A stretch of 44,409 nucleotides of DNA from an uncultured Burkholderiales bacterium (GTDB lineage: Bacteria; Pseudomonadota; Gammaproteobacteria; Burkholderiales; Eutrophovitaceae). A program made the translations under genes and the position numbers. Position 1 is the stretch's first letter; every line of letters begins with the position of its first letter. Where the stretch lies: assembly GCA_951812315.1 (NCBI GenBank), contig CATOSA010000064.1, positions 1 to 44,409 of the forward strand, given 5' to 3'. Below the pieces are notes generated by a model that did no database searches, was not told where the DNA came from, and saw only the letters and a list, made by a program, of their open reading frames with translations. Shown piece after piece: positions 24,118 to 34,587 of the stretch.

Positions 24118-26709
24118 ATGGAGCCATTCGCAAAAGAAACGCTGCCGATCAGCCTCGAAGAGGAGATGCGGCGCTCATACCTTGATTACGCCATGAGCGT
24201 GATCGTTGGCCGGGCTTTACCTGATGTGCGGGACGGTCTGAAGCCGGTCCACCGACGCATTCTGTACGCGATGTACGAGACCAATAATGTCTGGAACCGG
24301 CCTTATGTGAAGTGCGCGCGCGTGGTGGGTGAGGTCATGGGCAAGTTTCACCCGCACGGTGACAATGCCATATACGACACGCTCGTGCGCATGGCGCAAG
24401 ACTTTAGTTTGCGATACATGCTTGTCGATGGTCAGGGCAACTTCGGTTCGGTAGATGGCGACAACGCCGCCGCGATGCGCTACACGGAATGTCGCTTGGC
24501 GCGCATTTCCGGTGAATTGCTTGCTGACATCGACAAGGAGACGGTCGATTTCGGCCCGAACTATGATGGCAAGGAGCTAGAGCCGCTCGTTCTTCCATCC
24601 CGAATCCCCAACCTGCTGGTCAACGGTTCTGCCGGTATCGCTGTCGGCATGGCGACGAACGTCCCGCCGCACAATTTTGGCGAAGTCGTTGACGCCTGCC
24701 TGGCGTTGCTTGACAACGCCGACATCACGATTGACGAACTGGGCGAAATCATACCCGGTCCGGACTTTCCGACACGCGGCATTATTTATGGGACGGCGGG
24801 TATCCGGGAGGCCTACCGAACCGGCCGCGGTCGCGTGGTTATCCGCGCGCGTACCCATTTCGAGGACATCGACAAAAACGGGCGCCAGGCGATCGTAATT
24901 GACGAACTTCCCTACCAGGTGAACAAGTCCGCGTTGCTGATGCGTATCGGAGAACTGGTGCGCGAAAAGCGCATCGAGGGTATATCGGAAATCCGCGACG
25001 AATCGGACAAGTCCGGCATGCGCGTTGTGCTTGAGCTCAAACGCGCGGCAATGCCCGAAGTGCTCCTCAACAATCTGTACAAGGATACACAGCTTCAGGA
25101 TACCTTCGGGATGAACATGGTTGCGCTGGTTGACGGCCAGCCACGCCTGCTCAATCTCAAGCAGATCATTGAGGAATTTATTCGCCATCGGCGCGAGGTT
25201 GTCACCCGACGAGCCATGTTCGATTTGCGCAAGGCGCGTGAACGCGGACACGTCCTCGAAGGATTGGCCGTTGCGCTTTCAAATGTCGATGAAATCATTG
25301 CCTTGATAAAGGCTGCGCCAGCGCCTGTCAATGCGAAGCAGCAGATAATGTCGCGTACCTGGCGCTCGGAGCTAGTCGAAGAAATGTTGTCGCGTTCTGG
25401 AGGGGTGCAATCCAAACCAGAGGGTTTGCCGCCCGAATACGGACTGCACGATGATGGTTATCGTTTCTCCGATGTACAGGCACAGCGCATCCTTGAAATG
25501 CAGTTGCAGCGCCTGACCGGGCTCGAGCAGCGCAAGATCGAAAACGAGTATCGGGAGATCATGGAAACGATCGCCGACCTGCTTGCCCTTCTCGCCACTC
25601 CAGCGCATATTACCGCAGTCATTGCCGAGGAATTGTCGCAAACCAGAGAGCAGTTTACCGATGCGCGCCGCAGTTCGATCGAAGTCAATGCGCAGGAGAT
25701 TTCGTTCGAAGACCTGATTACGCCGGAAGATGTAGCGGTTACGTTGTCGCACACAGGTTACGTCAAGGCACAACCGCTTGCCGACTATCGGGCCCAGAAG
25801 CGCGGCGGTCGCGGCAAGCAGGCGGCGCGAACGAAAGAAGACGATTTCATCGACAGTTTTTTCATTGCACATACACACGACTACATACTTTGTTTTTCGG
25901 ACCGTGGTCGCCTGTATTGGCTGAAAGTCTACGAGGTTCCGCAAGGCGGCCGTGCGAGCCGTGGCAAGCCGATTGTCAATCTGGTTCAGATCGCCGAGGG
26001 TGAAAAAATCACAGCCATACTGCCGATCAAGGAATTTGACGATGGTCATTTCATATTCATGGCGACTGCAAACGGTACGGTAAAGAAGACACCGCTGTCG
26101 CATTTCTCACGCCCGCGTCAGATGGGCATTATCGCGGTCGATCTGGACCAGGGCGATTTTCTCGTGGGTGTTGCGGTGACGAATGGTCATCAGGACATCA
26201 TGCTGTTCTCCGATGCTGGCAAAGTAGTGCGGTTTTTTGAGCAGGACGTCAGACCGATGGGTAGGACAGCACGGGGTGTACGGGGCATGAGGATGGGTAC
26301 CGATCATCAGCTCATTTCACTGGTCGCTGTGGACGACGATCAACTGGCAGTTTTAACGGCAACAGAGAACGGGTTTGGCAAGCGAACACCAGTTTTCGAG
26401 TACACCCGGCACGGGCGCGGTACACAGGGAATGATCGCGATTCAGACGACGGCGCGCAATGGCCGTGTAGTTGCCGCGAAGCTTGCTCACGGTGACGATG
26501 AAATAATGCTCATTACCACTGGTGGCGTGTTGATTCGGACATATGTGAATGAAATCCGCGAGATGGGCCGTGCTACACAAGGCGTCCGGCTGATCAATCT
26601 TGGAGAGGATGAGAAGCTCGCCGGGTTGGCCAAAATCGTCGATAAGGACGATGACGTGATCGACGCTGACAACAGTAACGACGGAGATACACCCGCGTCC
26701 GGCGATTGA
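24118..26709 (+). CDS. gyrA: DNA gyrase subunit A
   Basis: GyrA is the breakage-reunion subunit of DNA gyrase, which introduces negative supercoils. The 863-residue length is normal. The numbering matches E. coli exactly in the N-terminal part: the catalytic Tyr is Tyr122 (in [14 protein letters not shown]). The quinolone region reads [10 protein letters not shown], so position 83 is Asn rather than the usual Ser, while Asp87 is kept. The GyrA box is seen as QKRGGRGK (about residue 560), followed by the beta-pinwheel C-terminal domain. The acidic tail DADNSNDGD is usual. The start has no strong ribosome site. Confidence 0.98.
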   Translation: MEPFAKETLPISLEEEMRRSYLDYAMSVIVGRALPDVRDGLKPVHRRILYAMYETNNVWNRPYVKCARVVGEVMGKFHPHGDNAIYDTLVRMAQDFSLRYMLVDGQGNFGSVDGDNAAAMRYTECRLARISGELLADIDKETVDFGPNYDGKELEPLVLPSRIPNLLVNGSAGIAVGMATNVPPHNFGEVVDACLALLDNADITIDELGEIIPGPDFPTRGIIYGTAGIREAYRTGRGRVVIRARTHFEDIDKNGRQAIVIDELPYQVNKSALLMRIGELVREKRIEGISEIRDESDKSGMRVVLELKRAAMPEVLLNNLYKDTQLQDTFGMNMVALVDGQPRLLNLKQIIEEFIRHRREVVTRRAMFDLRKARERGHVLEGLAVALSNVDEIIALIKAAPAPVNAKQQIMSRTWRSELVEEMLSRSGGVQSKPEGLPPEYGLHDDGYRFSDVQAQRILEMQLQRLTGLEQRKIENEYREIMETIADLLALLATPAHITAVIAEELSQTREQFTDARRSSIEVNAQEISFEDLITPEDVAVTLSHTGYVKAQPLADYRAQKRGGRGKQAARTKEDDFIDSFFIAHTHDYILCFSDRGRLYWLKVYEVPQGGRASRGKPIVNLVQIAEGEKITAILPIKEFDDGHFIFMATANGTVKKTPLSHFSRPRQMGIIAVDLDQGDFLVGVAVTNGHQDIMLFSDAGKVVRFFEQDVRPMGRTARGVRGMRMGTDHQLISLVAVDDDQLAVLTATENGFGKRTPVFEYTRHGRGTQGMIAIQTTARNGRVVAAKLAHGDDEIMLITTGGVLIRTYVNEIREMGRATQGVRLINLGEDEKLAGLAKIVDKDDDVIDADNSNDGDTPASGD

Positions 26710-26801
26710 CGAACAATAACGGCCGGCAAAGACGTTGTTGCGGCTTACACAAACTTTCGTGCGGGTCTGCGGGATAGGGCCCGGCATACAGGAACAAATG
26801 A

Positions 26802-27884
26802 ATGGCAAAGGTGTTTAATTTCAGCGCCGGTCCGGCCGCACTACCTGAGGAGGTGCTCGTCCAGGCGCGTTACGAATTGCTCGACTGGCACGGCGCAGGC
26901 TTGTCGGTCATGGAGATGAGTCATCGGAGCAAGGAATTCATCTCGATCATCGAGAAGGTTGAATCGGAACTGCGCGCATTGCTTGCTATTCCGGGTAACT
27001 ACAAGGTGCTGTTTCTGCAGGGCGGGGCGACATTACAGTTTTCGATGATTCCGCAGAATCTGCTGGGTGACAAGCGCGCCGCTGACTATATATACACCGG
27101 GCAGTGGGCGAAGAAGGCGATCACCGAAGCCAAAAAGTTTTGCGACGTAAATATTGCGGCCTCTTCGGAGGATCGGAATTTTACTTATGTGCCAAAGCGC
27201 GAAACATGGAAACTCGATCCATCGGCGGCTTACGTGCATATCACCAGCAATGAAACGATCGGCGGGATTGAATATCAGCAGGTGCCTGACGTGGGCGATG
27301 TTCCGCTGGTTGCGGATATGTCATCTCATTTACTGTCCAGGCCCGTTGATATCCCGCGTTACGGCCTGATTTACGCGGGCGCGCAAAAGAATATCGGCCC
27401 TGCGGGCCTGACCATCGTGATTGTCAGAGAAGACCTCATCGGGCGGGCGCCTTCAGAAATTGCGACGATGGCAGATTACAAGGCTTACGCGGATAGCCAG
27501 TCGATGTACAACACGCCGCCCACGTTCTCAATATATATGGCAGGACTGGTCATGCAGTGGATCAAGCGCAAAGGCGGGCTTGCTGAAATGGAAAAGAAGA
27601 ATATTGCAAAGGCGCAATTGCTGTACGAATATCTTGGTGCGAGCGAATTCTATGACAGCCCCGTCGCGGCCGAGGACCGTTCGCGGATGAACGTGCCGTT
27701 CCGCCTGAAAGATGACAGTCTCGATGCCGAGTTCCTCGAGCAGGCGAGCCGGGAAGGATTGGTCCAGTTGAAGGGGCATCGCTCAATCGGCGGGATGCGT
27801 GCTTCCATTTACAACGCGATGCCACTGGAGGGTGTGCAGGCACTGGTTGATTTCATGCGCGAATTCGAACGAAGCCATGTCTAG
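26802..27884 (+). CDS. serC: Phosphoserine aminotransferase SerC
   Basis: SerC is the PLP enzyme that turns 3-phosphohydroxypyruvate into phosphoserine and also serves pyridoxine synthesis. The 360-residue length is normal. It has the family start FNFSAGPAALPEEVL, SVMEMSHRSKEF, FLQGGATLQFSMIPQNLL, and PLP-binding Lys in YAGAQKNIGPAGL; the C-terminus has GHRSIGGMRASIYNAMP. Its end overlaps the start of the serA-type gene by eight bases, which links the first two steps of serine synthesis in one message. Confidence 0.98.
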   Translation: MAKVFNFSAGPAALPEEVLVQARYELLDWHGAGLSVMEMSHRSKEFISIIEKVESELRALLAIPGNYKVLFLQGGATLQFSMIPQNLLGDKRAADYIYTGQWAKKAITEAKKFCDVNIAASSEDRNFTYVPKRETWKLDPSAAYVHITSNETIGGIEYQQVPDVGDVPLVADMSSHLLSRPVDIPRYGLIYAGAQKNIGPAGLTIVIVREDLIGRAPSEIATMADYKAYADSQSMYNTPPTFSIYMAGLVMQWIKRKGGLAEMEKKNIAKAQLLYEYLGASEFYDSPVAAEDRSRMNVPFRLKDDSLDAEFLEQASREGLVQLKGHRSIGGMRASIYNAMPLEGVQALVDFMREFERSHV

Positions 27885-29109
27885 CGAAACCATGGCTGAA
27901 GAGAACGTGCGTGCCGAAACGGACGGCAAGCAGTTTCAGATTCTCACACTGAACAATATTTCCAGGCAGGGTCTGCGTCGTTTATCTGACGAACAGTTCC
28001 AGGCCGCCCCGAAAGTCGACGATCCCGATGCCATTCTGGTTCGGTCTCACGATATGCACAGCATGGATATTCCGGACAGTGTGAAGGTGGTCGGACGCGC
28101 GGGAGCGGGCACCAACAATATTCCCGTGGCCCGGATGAGCGAGCGTGGCGTCCCGGTATTCAATACGCCGGGTGCAAATGCGAATGCGGTAAAGGAGCTT
28201 GTTATCGCAGGCATATTGATGGCGGCGAGAAATCTTGCTGATGCGATTCGCTTTGTCAATGATGTCACGGGTTCGGACGAAGAAATCAATCGTCAGGTCG
28301 AAGCCGGCAAGAAAAGTTTTGCCGGTTTTGAATTGCCAAATCGTACGCTTGGTGTAATCGGGTTGGGTAAGATTGGCAGTCTTGTTGCAGATGCGGCGAT
28401 CAAGCTCGGAATGAAAGTTCTGGGCTACGACCCGAATATCACGGTTGATGCCGCATGGAGCCTTCCGTCGCAGGTGCGTAAATCGCACACCATTGAGGAT
28501 CTGGTTCGTGGTTCCGATTTTCTGACTGTGCACGTTCCATTACTCGATGCGACGCGCAACCTGATCAATGCGCAACGTTTGAGCCTGATGAAACGTGGCT
28601 CAGTCGTGCTGAATTTTGCGCGCGACGGGGTTGTTGATACCGATGCGGTTCTTGCGTCGCTGGAAGATGGCCACCTCAAATACTACGTGTGCGATTTTCC
28701 GCACCGTAGGCTGCTGAATGTTAGCGGCGTGATCGCGCTGCCTCATCTGGGCGCCTCGACGCGCGAAGCCGAAGACAATTGCGCGGTGATGGTTGTCGAT
28801 CAGGTGCGCGATTATCTTGAGCACGGCAACATCCGTCATTCAGTGAATTTTCCGGAAGTGGTGATGTCGCGCGAATCCCGGTACCGGCTTGGAATTGCCA
28901 ATTCGAACGTCCCCAACATGGTCAGCCAGATATCGACTGCCGTTGCGGAAGCCGGTCTCAACATTCACAACATGATTAACAAGTCACGTCACGACATGGC
29001 CTATACACTTGTTGATGTTGACAGTCCCGTGCCGGGCAGCGTTATCGACGCGATCCACGAAATCGAGGGTGTGCTCACCGTCCGTTATCTACCGCACGAA
29101 GGAAGCTGA
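27877..29109 (+). CDS. serA: D-3-phosphoglycerate dehydrogenase family protein with ACT domain
   Basis: This NAD-dependent 2-hydroxyacid dehydrogenase probably makes 3-phosphohydroxypyruvate, the substrate of the neighbouring SerC. It has about 410 residues from ATG 27877 (394 body residues; ATG 27892 is equally possible). Motifs are VVGRAGAGTNNIPV, the NAD-binding GVIGLGKIGSLVAD, VHVPLLDATRNLI, catalytic Arg in NFARDGVVD and the Glu/His pair (PHLGASTREAEDN). A C-terminal ACT-like domain follows (NSNVPNMVSQISTAVAEAGLNI). ACT domains in this family sense serine. It differs from the long SerA of E. coli and is sited where pheA normally follows serC directly. Confidence 0.9.
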   Translation: MSSETMAEENVRAETDGKQFQILTLNNISRQGLRRLSDEQFQAAPKVDDPDAILVRSHDMHSMDIPDSVKVVGRAGAGTNNIPVARMSERGVPVFNTPGANANAVKELVIAGILMAARNLADAIRFVNDVTGSDEEINRQVEAGKKSFAGFELPNRTLGVIGLGKIGSLVADAAIKLGMKVLGYDPNITVDAAWSLPSQVRKSHTIEDLVRGSDFLTVHVPLLDATRNLINAQRLSLMKRGSVVLNFARDGVVDTDAVLASLEDGHLKYYVCDFPHRRLLNVSGVIALPHLGASTREAEDNCAVMVVDQVRDYLEHGNIRHSVNFPEVVMSRESRYRLGIANSNVPNMVSQISTAVAEAGLNIHNMINKSRHDMAYTLVDVDSPVPGSVIDAIHEIEGVLTVRYLPHEGS

Positions 29110-29111
29110 TC

Positions 29112-30179
29112 ATGCCGGATGATCTAAAAAAGTTTCGCGTGCAGATTGACGCCATTGACGATCAATTGTTGCAGTTGTTCAATGATCGAGCCGCGCTTGC
29201 GAAGGACGTCGGCAAGACGAAAGGAAGCGCGGTCGTATACCGGCCGGAGCGCGAAGCGCAGGTACTGCGTCGCCTGACCGGGAACAATCCCGGACCATTG
29301 CCCGCGCAAACCATCGCGCACCTTTTCGTTGAACTGATATCGGCGTGCCGAGCCCAGGAGGATTTGCTGTCGGTAGCGTGCCTGGGGCCACGGGGAACGT
29401 TCAGCGAGGAAGCGGCCGGCAAACATTTTGGCGCGCAAGCTCCCGCGGTGATGTGCGCGTCAATCGACGACGTTTTTCGTACAGTTGAATCTGGATCCGT
29501 CGGTTACGGCGTGGTGCCAGTTGAGAACTCGACCGACGGAGCTGTGGGCCGCACCATGGATTTATTGCTGGTCACTCCTTTGAAAATGTGCGGGGAAATT
29601 TTGTTGCCGGTACATCAGAACGTTCTCAGCAAGGCCACAACCCTAGAAAGTATCAAGCGAATCTATTCGCATGCGCAGAGTCTTGCCCAATGTAATGCAT
29701 GGCTGACACAGAATCTGCCGGCGGTTGAGCGCATCCCGGTCGCGAGCAATGCGGAAGCGGCACGACTGGCAGCGGCCGAGAATGATGCGGGAGCGATCGC
29801 AGGTCGAGCCGCAGCTGAACATTATGACCTTTCGACACTGGCAACAAGCATTGAGGACAATCCCAACAATACGACGCGCTTTGCGGTAATTGCAGCTCAG
29901 GAAATTTCGCCTTCCGGACGGGACAAGACCTCGTTCGTCATGTCGTCGCAGAATCGGCCGGGTGCGATGTTCGATTTGCTCAAACCGCTCGCGGCGCACC
30001 AAGTCAGCATGACGCGGCTGGAGTCGAGACCTTCGCGTGCGGGGTTGTGGGAGTACGTCTTCTTCGTCGATGTCGAAGGTCACCAGAGTGACATCCCGGT
30101 GCAAACGGCGTTGTCGGAAATCCGTGAGAACGCAGGGTTCGTCAAAGTGCTCGGCTCCTATCCGGTTGCCGTTTTCTGA
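29112..30179 (+). CDS. pheA: Bifunctional chorismate mutase/prephenate dehydratase
   Basis: This enzyme converts chorismate to prephenate and then to phenylpyruvate for Phe synthesis. It has 355 residues. The N-terminal AroQ helices (FRVQIDAIDDQLLQLFNDRAAL, then YRPEREAQVLRRL) run to about residue 90. The dehydratase domain follows (LGPRGTFSEEAA, VVPVENSTDGAVGRTMDLL, the catalytic TTRFAVI segment), with a C-terminal ACT domain (SFVMSSQNRPGAMFDLLKPL, ESRPSRAGLWEYVFFVD) for Phe feedback. It starts two bases after the preceding stop. Confidence 0.97.
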   Translation: MPDDLKKFRVQIDAIDDQLLQLFNDRAALAKDVGKTKGSAVVYRPEREAQVLRRLTGNNPGPLPAQTIAHLFVELISACRAQEDLLSVACLGPRGTFSEEAAGKHFGAQAPAVMCASIDDVFRTVESGSVGYGVVPVENSTDGAVGRTMDLLLVTPLKMCGEILLPVHQNVLSKATTLESIKRIYSHAQSLAQCNAWLTQNLPAVERIPVASNAEAARLAAAENDAGAIAGRAAAEHYDLSTLATSIEDNPNNTTRFAVIAAQEISPSGRDKTSFVMSSQNRPGAMFDLLKPLAAHQVSMTRLESRPSRAGLWEYVFFVDVEGHQSDIPVQTALSEIRENAGFVKVLGSYPVAVF

Positions 30180-30335
30180 ATAGCGCCAGAGTGGGTATGT
30201 GGGCGTGAGAATGTGCGCACAGACAAATAGGCACAGGCACTTCCGGCGCAGAAGGCGGCAGACGCAAGGGCACTGCGGTGTCGTTTCAGTATCGAAGAGA
30301 TACGCTAGCGTGTAACAACTATTGTAAACAGGTCA

Positions 30336-31463
30336 ATGTCTGAATCAGAAAGGTCCGGAATGCGTATACCGGCACCGTCGTATGTCGGCGCAATTGCGCC
30401 TTATCAACCTGGGAAGCCGGTGTCGGAAGTCGCCAGGGAGCGAGGGTTGGTTGAATCCCGAATTATCAAGCTCGCTTCCAACGAGAATCCGCGCGGGGCG
30501 AGCCCGCAAGCGATCGATGCCATTCATTCAGCATTGGGCGAAGTCGCCCGCTACCCGGACGGAAATGCGTTCGCCTTGAAGGATGTTCTTGCACAAGTAC
30601 ACGGCATAGCACCGGAATGCATTGTTCTTGGCAACGGTTCCAACGACGTGCTGGAGCTTGCCGCGATCGCGTTCCTTGCGCCAGGCACTTCGGCGGTCTA
30701 TGCGCAACACTGTTTTGTCGTTAATCGCCTGGCGACGCAGGCACGTGGCGCCGATGGAATTGAAGTGCCGGCGCACGAATTCGGACATGATCTCGGAGCA
30801 ATGCGCGCAGCGCTGCGCGATGATACGCGCGTCATATTCGTATCCAACCCGAACAATCCGACAGGAACATGGATTGAGCCGTCCGCAGTATTGGAGTTTG
30901 TGCGGACGCTACCGTCCGAGGTGTTGGTGGTGCTGGATGAGGCATACCACGAATATCTTTCTGCTGAAGAGCAGTCGGCAAGCATTGAATGGATTCAGGA
31001 ATTTCCGAACTTGCTGGTGACACGTACTTTTTCGAAAGCACACGGTCTGGCCAGTCTGAGGGTAGGGTACGGTGTAGCTCACCCTGACGTCGCTGATTTG
31101 TTGAACCGGGTGCGCCAACCATTCAATGTTAATAGTGTCGCGCAGTCTGCAGCCATTGCCGCAATAGGTGACACGGCCTTTGTTGAAGAGAGCGTCAAAC
31201 TAAATCTGCTGGGAATGCAACAATTGACTAGCGGATTTGAGGCGCTTGGACTCGACTGGATTCCGTCGCACGGCAATTTCGTCTCGGTGCGAGTTGGCGA
31301 CGCGGCACAGGTGTTCGACGAATTGCTGGCGCGCGGAGTGATTGTCAGGCCAGTGGCCGGTTACGCGCTGCCCGAGCATTTGCGCATCACCGTCGGCCTG
31401 GAAAGTGAGAATGCCCGTCTGTTGGAAACGCTTGCGGCCGTTCTTCAAGCCGTATCCACCTGA
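30336..31463 (+). CDS. hisC: Histidinol-phosphate/aromatic aminotransferase HisC
   Basis: This is a PLP class I aminotransferase of 375 residues. Motifs are KLASNENPRGAS, the cofactor-binding GNGSNDVLEL, SNPNNPTGTW, VLDEAYHEY and the Lys-bearing TFSKAHGLASLRVGYG. In this operon position (between pheA and tyrA) the gene is the HisC2 type, which likely serves Phe/Tyr transamination as well as His synthesis. Two starts are possible, ATG 30336 and ATG 30360; the second has AAGG upstream. A 156-base gap to pheA may hold its own promoter. Confidence 0.94.
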   Translation: MSESERSGMRIPAPSYVGAIAPYQPGKPVSEVARERGLVESRIIKLASNENPRGASPQAIDAIHSALGEVARYPDGNAFALKDVLAQVHGIAPECIVLGNGSNDVLELAAIAFLAPGTSAVYAQHCFVVNRLATQARGADGIEVPAHEFGHDLGAMRAALRDDTRVIFVSNPNNPTGTWIEPSAVLEFVRTLPSEVLVVLDEAYHEYLSAEEQSASIEWIQEFPNLLVTRTFSKAHGLASLRVGYGVAHPDVADLLNRVRQPFNVNSVAQSAAIAAIGDTAFVEESVKLNLLGMQQLTSGFEALGLDWIPSHGNFVSVRVGDAAQVFDELLARGVIVRPVAGYALPEHLRITVGLESENARLLETLAAVLQAVST

Positions 31464-31483
31464 CGAACGCAGGCTGCCGGACT

Positions 31484-32377
31484 TTGGACGATTTTCGCAT
31501 TGGCAAACTGGTTGTCGTTGGCGTCGGGCTTATTGGTGGTTCGCTCGCGGCGGCGCTTAAACGCGAAGGCGTTGTTGACCGCGTTGTCGGAGTGGGGCGT
31601 AGCCGCAACAATATTGAGCGTGCGCTGACGCTAGGTGTCATCGACGAAGCTTGCGATGACATCGGCGACGCCGCGCGTGACGCCGACATTGTTGTGGTTT
31701 CAGTACCGGTCAGGCAGACAGCAAGCGTGATCGGACCGTTGCGCGAGGCGCTTGGCAATGGCGCGGTGCTCACTGACGCAGGAAGCACCAAGCGCGATTT
31801 CGTGACGCTGGCGCGCTCGTATTTCGGTGGCGAAACCGGGAACAATGTACTTGAGAATGTTGTGCCTGGTCATCCGATTGCCGGCGCAGAACGCACCGGC
31901 GTAGTTTCGGCCACTGCTGATTTGTTTGCCGGCAAGCGCGTCGTGCTTACGCCGATGCCGGAAACCAGCGATGCGTCTGCAGATCGCATTGGAGCAATGT
32001 GGGGTGCCTGTGGCGCGGACGTGATTCACATGAGCGCTGAACATCATGACAGCGTATTTTCGGCAGTGAGCCACCTGCCGCACGTGCTCTCCTATGCGCT
32101 CGTAGAGATGATCGCATCGCGGAGCAACTCCGAGGAGTTGTTTTCCCATGCGGCGAGCGGTTTCCGCGACTTCACGCGGATTGCCGGCAGTTCGCCCGAG
32201 ATGTGGCGTGACATCTGTGCGACCAACCGCGACCAGATCGTCACCGATATTGAAGCATTCCAGCAAGCTCTTGTGACGATGGTGAATCATCTTCGTGCCG
32301 GAAATTTTGATTCGGTCGAGTCAATTTTTGCTGCTGCAGCGCAGGCGCGTCAGGCCTGGATGGAAAAGCAAAAATGA
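31484..32377 (+). CDS. tyrA: Prephenate dehydrogenase TyrA
   Basis: This enzyme makes 4-hydroxyphenylpyruvate for Tyr synthesis. It has 297 residues and is monofunctional, without the mutase or the AroA part found fused in pseudomonads. It has the NAD-binding GVGLIGGSLAAALK, TDAGSTKRDFV, and the family PGHPIAGAERTGV with the catalytic His, then HHDSVFSAVSHLPHVLSYAL. The start is TTG; no ATG lies near the conserved N-terminus. Confidence 0.95.
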   Translation: MDDFRIGKLVVVGVGLIGGSLAAALKREGVVDRVVGVGRSRNNIERALTLGVIDEACDDIGDAARDADIVVVSVPVRQTASVIGPLREALGNGAVLTDAGSTKRDFVTLARSYFGGETGNNVLENVVPGHPIAGAERTGVVSATADLFAGKRVVLTPMPETSDASADRIGAMWGACGADVIHMSAEHHDSVFSAVSHLPHVLSYALVEMIASRSNSEELFSHAASGFRDFTRIAGSSPEMWRDICATNRDQIVTDIEAFQQALVTMVNHLRAGNFDSVESIFAAAAQARQAWMEKQK

Positions 32378-32431
32378 ACGTGGGCAACTTTCTTTCTTCG
32401 CGACCAGCGATCGGGCGTTAGCAACGAACAA

Positions 32432-34459
32432 ATGGCACGGCGCGACCATATCGATATTGATGCACCTTTCGGAGCAGCCGGGAGTGTCAGCCTGCCGGGT
32501 TCCAAGAGCATTTCGAACCGGCTGTTGTTGCTGGCGGCATTGGCCGACGGTGTAACAGAAATTCGAAATTTGCTCGAGTCCGAAGATACCACCTACATGC
32601 TCGAGGCGCTTGCCAAGCTCGGTGTGGTGACGGAGCACGTAGAAGGAACGACGCAGTACACGGTGTCCGGGTGCAACGGTCAGTTTCCCGTTGAGGATGC
32701 GGTTCTATTTCTCGGTAACGCCGGCACGGCGATCAGGCCATTGACGGCAGTGCTTGCGCTGGGCGCCGGGAATTACCGGTTGTCCGGACAGCCGCGCATG
32801 CACCAACGTCCGATCGGCGATCTTGTCGACGCATTGCGCAGCCTTGGTTCGGACATTCGTTATCAAAAGGTGGACGGATATCCGCCACTGGAAATACTTC
32901 CCGGTAGCATCGACGTGCGCGGACCGGTGCGCGTTCGCGGCGATGTTTCAAGCCAGTTTCTGACTGCGCTATTGATCGCATTGCCGCTTACGGGAAAGCG
33001 CGCCGTCATTGCGGTCGATGGCGAACTCGTGTCGAAGCCATACGTAGAGATTACGTTGAATCTCATGCAACGGTTTGGCGTAAATGTGCAACGCCAGGGA
33101 TGGGCGCAGTTCGAGTTGCCCGCAGGTTGCCGTTATCGCTCGCCCGGCAATATTTCGGTTGAGGGCGATGCATCCGGCGCGTCCTATTTTCTGGCGGCAG
33201 GTGCAATCGGCGGCGGACCAGTGCGCGTGCACGGCGTTGGCAAGGACAGCATACAAGGAGACATAAGATTTGCGGACGCACTCGCCACGTTAGGCGCCAG
33301 GGTCGAAGTCGGAGACCAGTTCATCGAGGCACGTGCGCCGTCGCAAGGGCGGCTGAAAGCGTTCGACCTGGACTTGAATCAAATACCGGATGCAGCCATG
33401 ACGCTCGCCGTCGTTGCACTGTTTTGCGATGGTCCGAGTAAATTACGCAACATTGCAAACTGGCGCGTGAAAGAGACTGACCGCCTTGCTGCCATGGCGA
33501 CCGAATTGCGCAAACTCGGTGCGAGCGTCGAAGAAGGGCAAGACTACCTGCGTATTACACCGCCTCAGGCGCCGAACTTTGCCGAATCGGCCTCCATGGA
33601 ATCGGCGACCGCAGCATCGACCACTGTCGCATCGACCCAAATTGTGGCGATCGACACCTATGACGACCATCGTATCGCGATGAGTTTTGCGTTGGCAGCA
33701 CTTGGCGGCAAGCCCGTTCGCATCAACGACCCGGATTGTGTGGCCAAGACATTCCCGGATTTCTTCGATCGCTTGGCGCGGATTATCTCGGCGCCTGTCA
33801 TTGCAATAGACGGACCGTCGGGGGCGGGGAAGGGCACGGTTGCCGTGAAAGTCGCTCAACGGCTGGGTTTCCATTACCTGGATAGTGGCGCTCTTTATCG
33901 CCTGGTTGGGCTGTATGCACTACGGAATGGCATCGATGTTGAGACAGACAAGCACCTCGGGACTCTCGTTCGCGCGCTTGCGATCGAATTTCGGGACGGT
34001 GAAATTTATCTGGCCCGCGAGCGGGTGACGGACCTTATACGGACCGAGGCTGTTGCCGAGAAGGCCAGTCAGATTGCAAAACTTCCGGAAGTACGTCAGG
34101 CACTTATGAGTTTGCAGCGGGCATTTCGCCGGGCGCCGGGCCTGGTCGCTGACGGACGGGATATGGCCACTGTCGTTTTTGCCGACGCCACACTCAAGGT
34201 CTACCTCGATGCGAGCGTTGAGGCGCGCGCTGGAAGACGCTATAAACAGTTGATAGACAAAGGGTTAGATGCTAATCTAGCCACCCTTCTGCGAGACTTA
34301 AGGCAGCGCGATGCACGTGACTCTAACCGCAGCGTAGCTCCTCTCCAAAAGAGCTTGGACGCGCAAGTCCTTGATACAACGAACCTTACAGTAGATGAAG
34401 GTGTGGACAAAGTGGTTCGATGGTTCAACAAAGCGCGTTTAGAGGCCCCACCTTTCTAG
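32432..34459 (+). CDS. aroA-cmk: Fused EPSP synthase / cytidylate kinase (AroA-Cmk)
   Basis: One 675-residue frame carries two enzymes. Residues 1 to about 452 are EPSP synthase of the shikimate pathway, with [61 protein letters not shown] and [14 protein letters not shown]. Residues about 454 to 675 are cytidylate kinase, with P-loop [39 protein letters not shown] and [10 protein letters not shown]. There is no stop or internal start gap between them. In most species aroA and cmk are adjacent separate genes, with cmk next to rpsA as here. A Ser/Thr/Ala insert (about residues 387-400) is unusual for AroA. Confidence 0.95.
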   Translation: MARRDHIDIDAPFGAAGSVSLPGSKSISNRLLLLAALADGVTEIRNLLESEDTTYMLEALAKLGVVTEHVEGTTQYTVSGCNGQFPVEDAVLFLGNAGTAIRPLTAVLALGAGNYRLSGQPRMHQRPIGDLVDALRSLGSDIRYQKVDGYPPLEILPGSIDVRGPVRVRGDVSSQFLTALLIALPLTGKRAVIAVDGELVSKPYVEITLNLMQRFGVNVQRQGWAQFELPAGCRYRSPGNISVEGDASGASYFLAAGAIGGGPVRVHGVGKDSIQGDIRFADALATLGARVEVGDQFIEARAPSQGRLKAFDLDLNQIPDAAMTLAVVALFCDGPSKLRNIANWRVKETDRLAAMATELRKLGASVEEGQDYLRITPPQAPNFAESASMESATAASTTVASTQIVAIDTYDDHRIAMSFALAALGGKPVRINDPDCVAKTFPDFFDRLARIISAPVIAIDGPSGAGKGTVAVKVAQRLGFHYLDSGALYRLVGLYALRNGIDVETDKHLGTLVRALAIEFRDGEIYLARERVTDLIRTEAVAEKASQIAKLPEVRQALMSLQRAFRRAPGLVADGRDMATVVFADATLKVYLDASVEARAGRRYKQLIDKGLDANLATLLRDLRQRDARDSNRSVAPLQKSLDAQVLDTTNLTVDEGVDKVVRWFNKARLEAPPF

Positions 34460-34587
34460 ATTCGAAAATCTTGCACATCTGGCCTGGTAACGAGAGGTCA
34501 AGGGCGAGTTTTCGGTTCTCCGGGCTGGGTTTTTTAACTAACCCCGATAGTTGCTAGTCGGGATATCTTACTGAAATTTAACCTTTT
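34460..34587 (+). promoter_or_regulatory. rpsA leader with weak translation start
   Basis: The 128-base leader has no Shine-Dalgarno sequence before the ATG (bases just upstream are TTTAACCTTTT) but can form hairpins, for example CCCGA/TCGGG around 34542-34563. Ribosomal protein S1 genes are known to start through leader structure and self-control, so this matches the family habit. Confidence 0.5.
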
